From Cryptomeria japonica (lineage: Eukaryota; Streptophyta; Pinopsida; Cupressales; Cupressaceae), in assembly GCF_030272615.1 (NCBI RefSeq), contig NC_081413.1:16070285-16134284 (forward strand): 64,000 nucleotides of DNA. The letters run 5' to 3'. Numbering within the stretch: the first letter of the stretch is position 1; every line of letters starts with the position of its first letter. The position numbers and the translations under genes were made by a program. The notes below the pieces were generated by a model. That model was not told the origin of the DNA. It did not search any database and saw only the letters and a list, made by a program, of their open reading frames with translations. Shown one piece after another: positions 45,335 to 56,233 of the stretch.

Positions 45335-46123
45335 TTTATATGGTGAAAATGGATAACAATAATAACAATATTGAAAGGCTAAATGAATCCAACCACAAAA
45401 CCCTAGCCTAACAACAACAAAGATCCACCATAACATATGAAGATTACCTAAGACAATGCAAATCACATGAAATCACAAAGATTATACCATCACATGTCCA
45501 ATAGGGTTTTGATCTCCATTCTTCCTATCTCCATTGATCTTGCTTGATATATTTGCTTTCAGATTTTATATGCACAAGAGCTCAACAAAGAACGGAATGT
45601 GGTTGCAAGTAGGATCGTAGTGTAGTCAATTGCATAAAATGATTAGCTAGGTTGATTAGAATGATTGATTAGGGTTTGATAATGAAGGAAGCATCTCCTT
45701 ATATAGAAGACACTATATGAAATGGAGGGATAAGATTGAGAGGTGTAAAAGGAGGTCGGCTATGATTACAGGGTAGGTAAAAGAAATAATAAAATAATGA
45801 AAGGGGTAGGTAGTGTATGAATTAAGAGATGAATGACATGTGTCATAGGTAGAAAAGGCTAATGAATTAATTAAATAAATAAAGATTTATTTAATTAATA
45901 GAAGAAGTAGGATAATTAAATAAATAAGAATATTTATTTAATTTAGGAAAATGATAATTTAAATAAATAAATGTATTTATTTAAATGAGAAATAAGGCTA
46001 GAAGAGGATAAATGAATTAATTAAATAAATAAGGATTTATTTAATTAATAGAAGAATTAGGCTTAGATAATTAAATAAATAAAATATTTATTTAATTAGA
46101 CTGGACAATTTTGGGTGTCTACA
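45335..46123 (-). repeat. 5' LTR of element C
   Basis: 789 bp, homologous to 29872-30660. Seven mismatches are visible and all lie in the first 250 bases. Its first two bases on the plus strand are TT where the left copy has TG. Confidence 0.95.
45695..45707 (-). promoter_or_regulatory. TATA-like box in the 5' LTR of element C
   Basis: The minus strand reads TCTATATAAGGAG; identical in both LTRs. It lies about 420 bases from the LTR 5' end in transcription direction, a reasonable place for the core promoter. Recognition is by sequence only. Confidence 0.55.
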
Positions 46124-46128
46124 ACAAC
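46124..46128. repeat. Target-site duplication of element C, right copy (ACAAC)
   Basis: Matches 29867-29871. Confidence 0.92.
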
Positions 46129-47049
46129 AATAAAAGAACATATGGCTATACTAGAGATAGGAAGCTAACCCACAACAAATATAACCGACCCAACTAATGT
46201 AGTAGTATACATAGAGATAGGGAGAACAACCATGAACAAAGAAACCCCAATAGTAGAAGAAACAAATTCAAATGAAACAATAGAAATAGACACAAGGGAA
46301 CCATAGATCCTAGTAACAAATAGTGAACAAGTGAGATTAGGAGTGGAAGAGACCATTCAAAAACACTCAATAAATATTTCTTCCTTAGAGATGTTAGGGA
46401 ATAGGAATTTGTAAATTTATTACTAATGTTGAATTGTTAAAATTATTGAATTCAAGAAATTCACATGGATGATGAGATAGAAGTTGTTAGAACATCCTAA
46501 TACACATGATTCTTAGATTATACTCTTTGTGTTGAATATTTTGAAGGTGAAATAGCCAAAGGGACCATGGAAGATAACCCATTATAAGTGTCAAAATATA
46601 TTGTGGTCCTTAAGGGGCCTCCTTAAAATCAAACAAATCCCAACTGTCAAATGCTCATATTTGGCTTGTTTCCGTCAAATTCTTATGTTGAGAGTTAGAA
46701 AAAGTTGAACCTGTGTGTCCTACAAAAAAAATCTCTTGTAGTGAAAGGGGAGACCCTCATAGTCAAGTGTTTGAGTCCATGTCTATCTCTAAGAAGAGAG
46801 ACAACGTCCATAGGTAGATATTTAGAGGTGTCAATATCTACAAGAATGTGGGAATAATTAGTATGGACATAGATAGCTATTATATCATCATTCTAGAAAA
46901 ATTGGTTAAGAGCATTACTAATAGATTCAAAATAAAATACTTCACGAACTTCACGAAATTAGAGAGAAATATTAAGTTTGACCCAAATATGCAGAATAAT
47001 TAAGGATTCTATAAGTGGGTTGAGGGGAAGAAACCAAATTATAAGAGTG
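46129..47049. other. No recognisable feature
   Basis: AT-rich sequence resuming after element C. Short frames only and no domain or repeat that I can support. Confidence 0.45.
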
Positions 47050-49204
47050 TTTCCCTATATTTGATATACCAAAAATTTGAACTTCAAATTGGTCCCAATT
47101 ATTAATGAAGGCCCAAATATGTGTCTATGCGTAATTAGTGAGCACGTGATCTAAGTATGTTGTCAATCAAAATATGAAGAATGGATGAATTTTGAGAATT
47201 ACCAAGAATTGATGGAAATAATTTGATAGATATGTCATAAGCATCATTTCGTGCCATATAATCAATTTTTGCCTGAACCCAGTTCATAGTTTTCTATATT
47301 TTAAACTTTCAAATTTTCATGTCCCTTTCTCACAAAGAATTAAAATCCCTCATCCTAGGTATATTCATGAGGAATAAATGATGATGTTTTCTCACTTCCC
47401 TATCGTCAATATGTGTTTCAAATTTCAGAACCTAACTTCTTACCGTTTGAAAGTTATGGCCATTTTCCCTAAGTTTGGGCATTAAATTGAAAATATTTAA
47501 ATTATTTTTAATATTTTAATTTGGTCTTAATATTGTGATCATCTGAGGGAAAAATTTATCTAAAACATCATTATTTTCATTTCCCCTTTGTTCCCCTTCG
47601 TGGTCAATGGTCTCTAGAGGTCAAAATGATAACCCTTGAGAGAAATGGTTAGGAATGCTCCGTTTTCGAGCATTCTTAACCCCAATTTATAACCTCTCAC
47701 AAAAAGGTTAAGGATGCTCCAAAACGAAGCGTCTCTAACCTTATTTCCTAACCTTGTGTGGGACTGCTTTGCATAAAAAGGAAACAAATGCTCAAGTGAA
47801 ATGCAGTCTCATGGCATTACATAGTATGAAAAATGTAGAAGCGAACATATATGCATAATCTCGATGCATAGACAAGGTGGAGGCATAACCAAGGCAAGTG
47901 AACTGTCTGATAGAATGCTTCAAAGAAGGTGTCATCTCATGTAATGCAATGATTGTAGGATATGCACAAAATGGATTTCCTGAAAAATATTTTAAATCTT
48001 TCAAGCTAATGCAATTGGCAGGTGTAAGGCCGAATTCCACAACTGTTGCAAGCATCCTTTCAGTCTGTATCAAAATGGGAGCTTTTGATCAGGGTATGGG
48101 CATTTATCAAAGCATAAAGGATAGAGATATTGCATCAGATGTAGTCATAGCTGCTCTGGTAAACAATACACATGCTGTGTTTTTGAACTGCAGATCATGG
48201 AAGCATAGCCATGCCATGAAGTGTTTGACAGGATGCCACAACTGCATAGACAATGCCGTGAAGCGTTTGATAAATGTAAATTATAGAAGCATTGACATTG
48301 CATATTATTTGTTTGAATAGAATTCTTCGTAGATGTTTTAATCTGGAATGATGCAAATCATGGGAGCATAGACAAGGTAAGTGAATTGTTCAATAAAATA
48401 CCTCAAATCGATGTCATCTCATTGCATGAAATGATTGAAGCGTATGCACATTGGATTTTATAGAATGCTTCACAGACATGTCATCTCAAAGCTTGCAAAA
48501 CTTCCATGCAAATGCAATTGGAAGCCGTGAAGATAAATTCTACAACCTTTAGGAACACCTTCGTCAACTGTGGTAAAATGGAAACTTCAGAACAGGTTAT
48601 AAACATCCATAGAAAACTACCAAATGCTCAAAAAGACATCACCACAAAGAGGGGAATGAAATGACTGTAGAATGGTTGGAAGTTCATGTAGAATGTGTAT
48701 TTGTTAAAAAAAAAATAGAAACTGTCAAGCAAATGCCAATTGCAGTGATATATGGTTTGCAATTGCCTCGCGAACATGCATGCAAAATATGGAAGGATTA
48801 AACACAACATGTTCATTGTTTCACAAAAATCCTCAAGGGACCGTGAGCATAGAAAAGTCCATCAATTTGTTTGACAACACGCCTCAAAGATACATCATCA
48901 CAACATTCACAATAAGATGATTGCGGAATATACATGAAATAGAGTTTGCAAAGAAGCTCTCAAAAATCTTTGAATTAATGCAGCTCAAACACATGTTAGC
49001 TCATGTACTGCAATGATTGCAAAAATGAGTTGTAAAAAATAATTTGCTGAAAAGGCTTTGAAAACTGTCAAGCAAATGCAATTGACAGTGCAAAGCCAAA
49101 TATTTATTAGCAATATGCATCCACGGAAGGAATATCTTTGTCAGATATTTAGCTGGAAATGCTATGGTTATATAAATGCTAAGTGTGGGATCATAGACAA
49201 CATG
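47050..49204. repeat. Direct segmental duplication, left copy
   Basis: Aligns collinearly with 53574-55765. Shared landmarks are CCAAATATGTGTCTATGC, the AT-rich block, the foldback hairpins and the PPR debris. The copies differ by scattered substitutions and small indels, so the duplication is not recent. Confidence 0.92.
47647..47740. repeat. Two foldback hairpins
   Basis: 47647-47681 reads GGTTAGGAATGCTC - spacer - GAGCATTCTTAACC, a 14-base inverted repeat with a G-T pair. 47706-47740 is a second unit of the same type (GGTTAAGGATGCTCC...), partly degraded. The other duplication copy has three units. Confidence 0.85.
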
Positions 49205-49960
49205 CACACCATTTGAAAGATGCCTCCAGATGATACCATTTCACGGCCAACAATGATAGAAGGATACACTCCTAATAGATTTGGTAAAAAGGCTTTAGAA
49301 ATCTTCCAAGTACGTGGTAATTGTTTGACATAATGCCTCATAGAGATGTTGTTACACCAAATACAAGTCAGAGAACAAGTGTTAAATGGACTTGGTGGAA
49401 AAGCTTTCAAAACTTTGAAACATATGCATTTGACAATTATAAAGTTGTGTTCCTTTACTAATACTACGGTTTTTCTGTGAAACTATTCTCTTGGTACCTG
49501 ATTCGCACCAAATGGAGCCATTTAAAAGACATAAGAAACTCCAAAGCAAATGCCAATTACAAGTGTAAGTCCAACTCAACAATACTTGCCACAAACATCT
49601 ACCTTGCTCGAAGCAAAATGGGAACCTTAGAGAAAACTTGTATATGAAACAAAGCACATGAAGCTTCTAAGAGATATCATCTCATGGAGTCCTAGGATTG
49701 CAACATATAGAAAAAATGACAGACAAAATAGTTGTAGTTTATATAGGAAATGAGTTCATTGAAGATGCCTTGGATATTCTTAAACACATGCAATAAATGG
49801 ATCAAAGCAGCAGCTCTATGGAGTCTGGTTCCATTTCATCTTACTTTTAAATAATTATCCTCATAGAAAGCAAAGAACAAAGTGTGGAAGCATAGGAAAG
49901 GCAAGGGACTTGTTTGATAAAATGCCTTAAAGTTTAGAGGATAATCTTTTGCTTAGAGAA
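47790..49960 (+). pseudogene. Decayed PPR gene (PLS type), several repeats
   Basis: The best stretch, 47898-48320, reads GVISCNAMIVGYAQNGFPEK and KSFKLMQLAGVRPNSTTVAS then ILSVCIKMGAFDQGMGIYQS, standard PPR L and S motifs. Further down, to about 49,960, DNA still shows repeat starts (GGGAGCATAGACAAGG..., GGGATCATAGACAACATG..., TGTTTGATAAAATGCC...) equal to the CGSIDKARELFDKMP signature, with stops and frame changes throughout. PPR proteins bind organelle RNA and edit or stabilise it. This copy cannot be functional. It has no start codon or organelle-targeting sequence that I can see. Confidence 0.8.
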
Positions 49961-50280
49961 ATGACATGAATTTGAAAGATGCAATGCATTTGATTAGTCC
50001 AACTGATGACTTTGAAACCACCGTGATCATTGAATTCGGTTATTGCAATCATGGTTCAAGATAGGGATTTACATTAATTATAAAGCTGAGAAGTGGTTGA
50101 GTTTTTGCAAGGGAAGTTATACTTTTATCCTTCCGGTTACATGACTTCAAGAAATGTGAATTATCCTTGTGTTACCCATTTTTGAAAGGCAAGCGACAAC
50201 CACAGTTCTTACAAGTGGCAAACTAACTATGAAGATTCATCTCAAGTGTCATCGAATGGATCATGAATTCAAGAAGGGAC
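49961..50280. other. No recognisable feature
   Basis: AT-rich segment between the last PPR-like repeat and the LTR of element D. Confidence 0.4.
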
Positions 50281-51183
50281 AGAGATTTTTGTGATGGAAA
50301 TCTCCTAACAACAACTTGATTCTTCTTTCAAAGTCATAATTTTTTGTAAAAGTGACTTATGTCACATATTGTAACTAAAGGTTAGAAAGTGGACCTTATT
50401 CACACAAAAGTGAAGTAGTTTCTAACTAAACTCTTTTTGCATAAAAATGAGTTAGTTATTAGCCTACCCAAAGTTAGTTACTAAGGTAGTTGTCCTACAA
50501 AGCCTATAAATACAAGGCTATTTGTAAGGTATGGGAGACTTTTATGACAGGGGGAAAACTCTGTAGAATTTTGTAGAGGAACTAAATGAGAACTTTTGAT
50601 GTTCATACCTTCGTATTAAGGGGTTTTTGAACTTGTATATTTTCAAAAAGAATAATGAAGAATGCATTGATTTCATGTGTCTTGAATGTATTCCTAAGTT
50701 ATCGTTACTAATTTCTGGTATGTTGAATTAGTAATCCCTTTATGTATTGGTGAATTCTATTGATGAAACACATCATTTCATGGTATCTTGACTTGCATGT
50801 TCTATTACAACCTATCTCTTCATGTGTCAAGGTTTATTGTACTTCTTTCATCATTGTTGCATGACTAACCTATTTGGCAGTGACCCCTTTTGTAATTGTT
50901 ATCATTTATGGAATCCTTCTTGGTATTCGTATGTCTTCTAGTAGGGTTTCTATTATTAATCTTGGTTTAAGTTCTATGTTTTCTCCTTTATGTACTTTCA
51001 GGTTAAAAGTACACAAAAATCCTAAATACCCCTATCATATGAGGGAGCTGCCCCTCTCAAATGCAAAGGAAGATTATGGTTTTACTTCAATCTCTCCAAC
51101 TATTGGAATGTTTGTTATTGCTCATCGGACAAATAGGGTTAGTTTCAGATAAACGACCACGATGACAAATCTGTTTACCAACA
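50280..51183 (+). repeat. LTR of element D (left edge uncertain)
   Basis: Ends TTTACCAACA six bases before the primer site. The left edge is set only approximately because no second LTR copy is in the window and no terminal TG stands out. Confidence 0.5.
50515..50523 (+). promoter_or_regulatory. TATA box in the LTR of element D
   Basis: TATAAATAC preceded by GCC and followed by AAGGC, the classical plant TATA environment, about 670 bases before the LTR end. Confidence 0.6.
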
Positions 51184-51189
51184 GATTTT

Positions 51190-51208
51190 TGGTGACTCTA
51201 TTGTGAAG
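51190..51208 (+). other. Primer binding site of element D (tRNA-Arg type)
   Basis: TGGTGACTCTATTGTGAAG shares TGGTGACTCTA with the primer site of element A and resembles the complement of tRNA-Arg. It lies six bases after the LTR. Confidence 0.6.
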
Positions 51209-51302
51209 TGGAATACCGGTGTGTTTTGTTCCTTAGAAATTTTAATGTACCTTCTTCATAGTGAAGATTGGTGACTTTGTCTGAAAGATCGAATTCAGAA
51301 GA

Positions 51303-53271
51303 ATGGTTTGGTACAAAGGAAAGTTGGAAAGTGATAGTGAAAGTGACGATGAAGACTATTTATATCAGAAGAAGCAAGTTCTTGATCATGAGCCCATACA
51401 AGTTGAATTCTTGAAGAGATTTTATGGTGGCATGCAATTTTCTCTTGATAAGATTCATCCCTCTTTATGTCAAGTGTTGCAAGATATTGAAGAAAAGGAT
51501 GGAAAGGAGATCTGTTTTCTTGCTTGGGATCGTTTACCCAAGTCAAAAATCAAGAAAGATGAAGACAAAAGTGATCTTTCTCCTGTACCAGTTGCTCAAC
51601 AAAATCGAAGTCTTGATAATCTTGAACAAGTCAACTTCTTGAAGAGTTTCTGCAGTGGAAAGAAACTGGATCCTAATAAGGTTCACCCTTCTCTACTCCA
51701 ATCTTTGCAAGTAACTGAAGAAAAATAAGGAAGGGTAGAATTGTTTCCTGCTCATGATTATTCACTTGAACCAGAGATAAACAACAACAATGATGAAGAA
51801 AAAGATCTTCCTACTTCACTTGCTACTCAAAGAAATCAAGATCTTAATGATGCTGAACAATTTCAATTTTTGAAAAGCTTTTATGGTGATAGGCAACTTG
51901 ATCTTAACAAAGTGCATCCATCATTGCTTCCAAAATTGAAAATGATTGAACAAAAAGAAGAGGGAGAAAATTATTTTCATGAAGATATGCACATTCCTGA
52001 TGAGACGTCTTGTGATCCAAGTTTTGAAAAAGATCCATCACATTATGCATGTGTTGAGTAAGATGAAGCCTTATAAGATGGTTTTGGAGCATGTCATAAG
52101 TATTGCATTGAAGAAATATTCCATCAACCTAAGAACAAGGAACTTGAAGAAGAGGTATCAAGTGATTTCAATTCTTGTTTGCAGCCCCAACTTGAAAATA
52201 ATGATGAATTCATTCATGAAGAAGAATCCCCTATAGTTTTCATTCCAACTTGGTGTCTCAATTCTTCTGACGATGACTTTCTATGTGGAGAAGATATTCT
52301 CATTCATCCATCACTAACAGTTGAAGATGAAAATGTTTCCGAGGAAATCAAAGGTAAGATACCTAATGGACAATCTTGTATGGATATGACCAATGGAGAA
52401 GCAACCATAAGTAAAATTTTGTAGACATATTCTTTATCTTCACAAATGGAGACTTTTACCGAACTCCTAGATCAGCCTCGAGTGAAAGAAGATGAACCAT
52501 CAAGCATCCACTCTTTATCATACATGCCACCTAAGTATGAAGTTTTCAAATTTCATGATGAGTGTGATGAAGAGGAATCATTGGGACAAGAGAACACAAA
52601 AATTAATATAGATGTCTATGAGCGGGTTGAAGATGAAATCTATGTAGGTATATCAACAAATATCCCTATTTTGATGGAATTACAATCTAGGCCTTATGAA
52701 TTATTCAAGGTTCAAAGAAAACCTCTTTTTGAATTTTTAGATCAAGAATACACCCCTATACAAGAGGATAGTTTTGGGAACTGTACAAAAAATGCAGAGA
52801 TAAATGGGGTAATGGATGATATAACGAAGGAAGCAATGAAGTTAATTCTTATAATCTTTGTACTCTAGATTGGGGTTTGAAGGATTCAAAGATGACTTCT
52901 CCTATGGCAAAAGTGTGTACCTCAATCCTTTGTTTTCAGATGAGTGTATTTCTATTCCTGATTTTCAAGCTGATATTCATGAACATGATTCAATGGTTAT
53001 GTCTACTCAAGTTTCTTCACATCACAGATTATATGAAGGTTATCCAATTTGTGGATTAATTTATTGCAAACTAGACTACCAGAGGGATCTTCAGATAGAG
53101 GATATAGGTATGCTTGAGAATATTCCACAAATTGCCAATAATGTTCAAAGTGGTACCCAAATATTTCAAGAGAGCCTGCAGATTTATGATGAGAGATAGT
53201 TGTTTGGTTCATTGCTCAAAGATATTTCTCATCTTATACATGTTGATCTTTCCAACCTACTGAGATTATAG
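51303..53271 (+). pseudogene. Element D ORF with three internal repeats, unidentified
   Basis: ATG at 51303 opens MVWYKGKLESDSESDDEDYL. One frame runs to 52868 with TAA at 51726, 52059 and 52074 and TAG at 52422; it continues in another frame from about 52,860 to 53,271. The N-terminal third contains three copies, about 78 residues apart, of FLK.F..G..L...K.HPSLL..L...E.K (FLKRFYGGMQFSLDKIHPSL, FLKSFCSGKKLDPNKVHPSL, FLKSFYGDRQLDLNKVHPSL). The rest is acidic with few predicted structural cues. I see no CCHC knuckle, protease or RT motif. Position after LTR and primer site suggests a leader ORF or a divergent Gag. I do not recognise the family. Confidence 0.55.
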
Positions 53272-53472
53272 GTGTCACATGGATGTACGCTACTTTTCCG
53301 CAAAGGTGCCTATTTCTCTCAGCCTGTGAATGGTTTTGTATGGCAATCATGGACAAGTTTGAGGTAAACTTTGCCTACCATGTACATACTTTAGTTAGAA
53401 GTTTTGTTGTGTTCATCCTATTTTTGGTTTGTGTATGGTTTCTCCAGCTTTTCCCTATGTTGTTTCCTCTTT

Positions 53473-53541
53473 GACTCTGTTGCCCAATGGATAGTGCACT
53501 AGCCTACAAACTAGAGATTTTGGGTTCATCTTGTGTCCTTT
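53473..53541 (+). pseudogene. tRNA-Arg-like sequence
   Basis: GACTCTGTTGCCCAATGGAT then AGTGCACTAGCCTACAAACTAGAGATTTTGGGTTC-like sequence matches the order acceptor, D-arm (A box TTGCCCAATGG), anticodon arm and T-arm start of plant tRNA-Arg. The loop reads CCTACAAA, with ACA where tRNA-Arg has ACG. The B box and 3' acceptor strand are lost. It is a tRNA pseudogene or the head of a tRNA-derived SINE. Judged from memory of the tRNA consensus. Confidence 0.5.
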
Positions 53542-54153
53542 GTAGTCCTTGTCCCCAGTCAGAGCCAGTTGTTGCCCTATATTTTATATACCCAAAATTT
53601 GAACTTCAAATTGGTCCCAATGTTGAATGAAGGCCCAAATATGTGTCTATGCATAATGAGTGAGCACGTGATCCAAGGTTGTCGTCAGCCAAAATATGAA
53701 AAATGGATGAATTTTTAAAATTACCAAGAATTGAGGGAAATCATTTGATAGACATGTCCTAAGCATCATTTTGTGCGATATAACCAATTTTTGCCTGAAC
53801 CCAATTCACAGTTTGCTATATTTTAAACTTTCAAATTTTCATGTCCCTCGCTCGCAAATAATTAAAATCCCTCATCCTAGGTATTGTCATGAGGAATAAA
53901 TGATGATGTTTTCTCACTTCCCTACCGTCAATATATTTTTCAAATTTACCGTTTGAAAGTTATGACCATTTTTCCTAAGTTAGGGCATTAAATTGAAAAT
54001 ATTTAAATTATTTTTAATATTTTAAATTGGTTTTAATATTGTGATCATCTGAGGGAAAAAGTTATCTAAAAAATCATTATTTTTATTTCCCCTTTGTTCT
54101 CCTTCGTGGTCAATGGTCTCTAGAGGTCAAAATCATAACCCTTGAGAGAAAAT

Positions 54154-54321
54154 GGTTAGGAATGCTCCGTTTTCGAGCATTCTTAACCCCAATTTATAAC
54201 CTCTTACAAAAAGGTTAAGGATGCTCCAAAATGGAGCATCTCTAACCTTATTTCCTAACCTTGTGTAGGCCCACTTTGCATAAAAAGGTTAGAAATGCTT
54301 CATTTTTGAGCATTCTTAACC
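54154..54321. repeat. Three foldback hairpins
   Basis: Units at 54154-54188, 54213-54247 and 54287-54321, each GGTTA(A/G)..ATGCT(C/T) - short loop - GAGCAT...TAACC. The third unit has no counterpart in the left duplication copy. Confidence 0.85.
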
Positions 54322-54359
54322 TTTTTCACAAGACATATAAAACAAATATTCAAACGAAA

Positions 54360-55765
54360 TGCAATCTCATGGCGTTACACAGTATGAAAAATGTAGAAGC
54401 GAACATATATGCAGAATCTCGATGCACAGACAAGGTGCAGGCATAACCAATGCAAGTGAACTATCTGACAGAATGCTTCAAAGAAGGTGTCATCTCATGT
54501 AATGCAGTGATTGCTGGATATGCACAAAATGGATTTCCTGAAAAAGATTTCGAATCTTTCAAGCTAATGCAATCGGCAGTGTAAGGTTGAATTCCACAAC
54601 TATTGCAAGCATCCTTTCAGTCTGTATCAAAATGGGAGCTTTTGATCAGGGTATGGACATTTATCAAAGCATAAAGGATAGAGGAATTGCATTAGATTTT
54701 GTAGTCACAACTGCTTTGGTAAACAATATACATGCTGTGTTTTTGAACTCCAGATCGTGGAAGCATAGCCATGTCATGAAGTGTTTGATAGGATGCCACA
54801 ATTGCATAGACAATATCATGAAGAGTTTGATAAATGTAAACTGTAGAAGCATCGACATTGCATATTATTTTTTTGAATAGAATGCTTTGTAGATGTTTTA
54901 ATCTGGAATGATGCAAATCATGGGAGCATAGATAAGGTAAGTGAACTATTTAGTAGAATACCTCAAACCGATGTCATCTCATTGCATGTAATGATTGCGG
55001 CATATGCACATTGGATTTTATAGAATGCTTCACAAACATGTCATCTCAAAGATTTCAAAACTTCCATGCAAATACAATTGGAAGCCGTGAAGATAAATTC
55101 TACAACCTTTAGGAACACCTTCGTCAATTGTGGTAAAATGGAAACTTCAGAACAGGTTATAAATATCCATTGAAAACCACCAAATTCTCAAAAAGACGTC
55201 ACCACAAAGAGGGAAACGAAATGATTGCAAAATAGTTGGAAGTTTATGCACAACGTGTATTTGTTAAAAAACAAATAGAGACTGTCAAGCAAATGCTGAT
55301 TGCAGTGATATATGGTTTACAATTGCTCTGCGAACATGCATGCAAAATATGGAAGGATTAAACACAACATGTTCGCTGTTTGACAAAAAGCCTCAAGGGA
55401 CCGTGAGCATAGACAAGTCCCACAATTTGTTTGATATCACACCTCAAAGATACATCATTGCAGCATTCACAATAAGATGATTGCGGAATGTACATGAAAT
55501 GGAGTTTGCAAAGAACCTCTCAAAAATCTTTGAATTAATGTAGCTCAAACACATGTTAGCTCATGTACTGCAATGATTGCAATAGTGATTGTGTAAAAAA
55601 TAATTTGTTAAAAAGGCTTTAAAAACTTTCAAGTAAATGCAATTGACAGTGCAAAGCCAAATATTCATCAGCAATATGCATCCGCGGAAGGAATATCTTT
55701 GTCAGATATTTAGCTGAAAATGCTACGGTGATATAAATGCTAAGTGTGGGATCATAGACAACATG
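54360..55765 (+). pseudogene. Decayed PPR gene, second copy
   Basis: Same PPR content as 47790-49204: SCNAVIAGYAQNGFPEKDFE-like start, then the frame at 54587 with NSTTIASILSVCIKMGAFDQ and GMDIYQSIKDRGIALDFVVT. It is cut at 55765 by the class II element. Stops and frame changes are numerous. Confidence 0.78.
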
Positions 55766-56233
55766 TGGGTAAGTGCACCAAGATGGTGAACAGAAAAGTG
55801 GCCACATGCCAAAATATAAATAAAAATTTCATAACTCGTATGGGTTCTAAAATCCCAAAAACGTGCTAGGCTTGGTAACACCAAGCCTAGAGAAAAAACA
55901 ATTAACGGGTTTTGAGGAACATTTTTTTTAAATAAAAAAATTTAAAGTTTCTCAAAACCCATACGGGTTTTGAGAAACATATTTCTTTTGTTTAGGCCAC
56001 GGGTTTTGGCCATTTTCAACACCAAAACCCATGGAACAACACAAGGAGAAGCCAAAAAAAACATCAAACCCACACGGGTTTGCAACAATTTTTTATTTTC
56101 CCATCATCAAAAGCAATTTTCAACAATGGCACCCCGTCGAACATGTAAGATTTGATTTGTTTGATTATTTTTCTTTGCATTTTAATTAAATTAGGGTTTT
56201 TTAATTGATTTAAGTTTTTTTTTTATTAATTTG
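55766..56233. other. Left terminal region of the class II element
   Basis: Contains repeated GGGTTTTGAGRAACAT-type words and their complement (near 55,905-55,980), giving a subterminal foldback around CAAAACCCATACGGGTTTTG. A small open frame with ATG at 56126 (MAPRRT) precedes the main start but is out of frame with it. Confidence 0.5.

Larger units (their letters stand above)
29872..46123 (-). mobile_element. Element C: complete young Tat-lineage Ty3/gypsy element with antisense PMD gene
   Basis: About 16.25 kb bounded by ACAAC duplications. Minus-strand order: 5' LTR 46123-45335, primer binding site 45331-45312, leader with two motif arrays, one continuous gag-pol frame 43079-35553, spacer, antisense PMD gene (31006-33836, plus strand), polypurine tract, 3' LTR 30660-29872. 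The LTRs have the same length (789) and differ at 7 positions by eye. The plan equals that of element B, but the LTRs, primer site and motif sequence differ, so they are separate subfamilies. Confidence 0.95.
50280..53280 (+). mobile_element. Element D: LTR, primer site and repeat-bearing ORF, plus strand
   Basis: LTR with TATA box (50515) ending at 51183, primer site at 51190-51208, then a single long but interrupted ORF to about 53,280. No gag, RT or integrase is visible before the duplicated segment begins at 53,574. The LTR/primer junction (AACA-GATTTT-TGGTGACTCTA) matches that of element A (AACA-AATTTT-TGGTGACTCTA), so D belongs to the same broad lineage. It is either a 5' remnant or a non-autonomous derivative. 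Confidence 0.6.
53574..55765. repeat. Direct segmental duplication, right copy
   Basis: Collinear with 47050-49204. The last shared bases are GACAACATG; left-copy sequence continues CACACC while this copy turns into the class II element at 55766. It carries one more foldback unit than the left copy. Confidence 0.92.
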
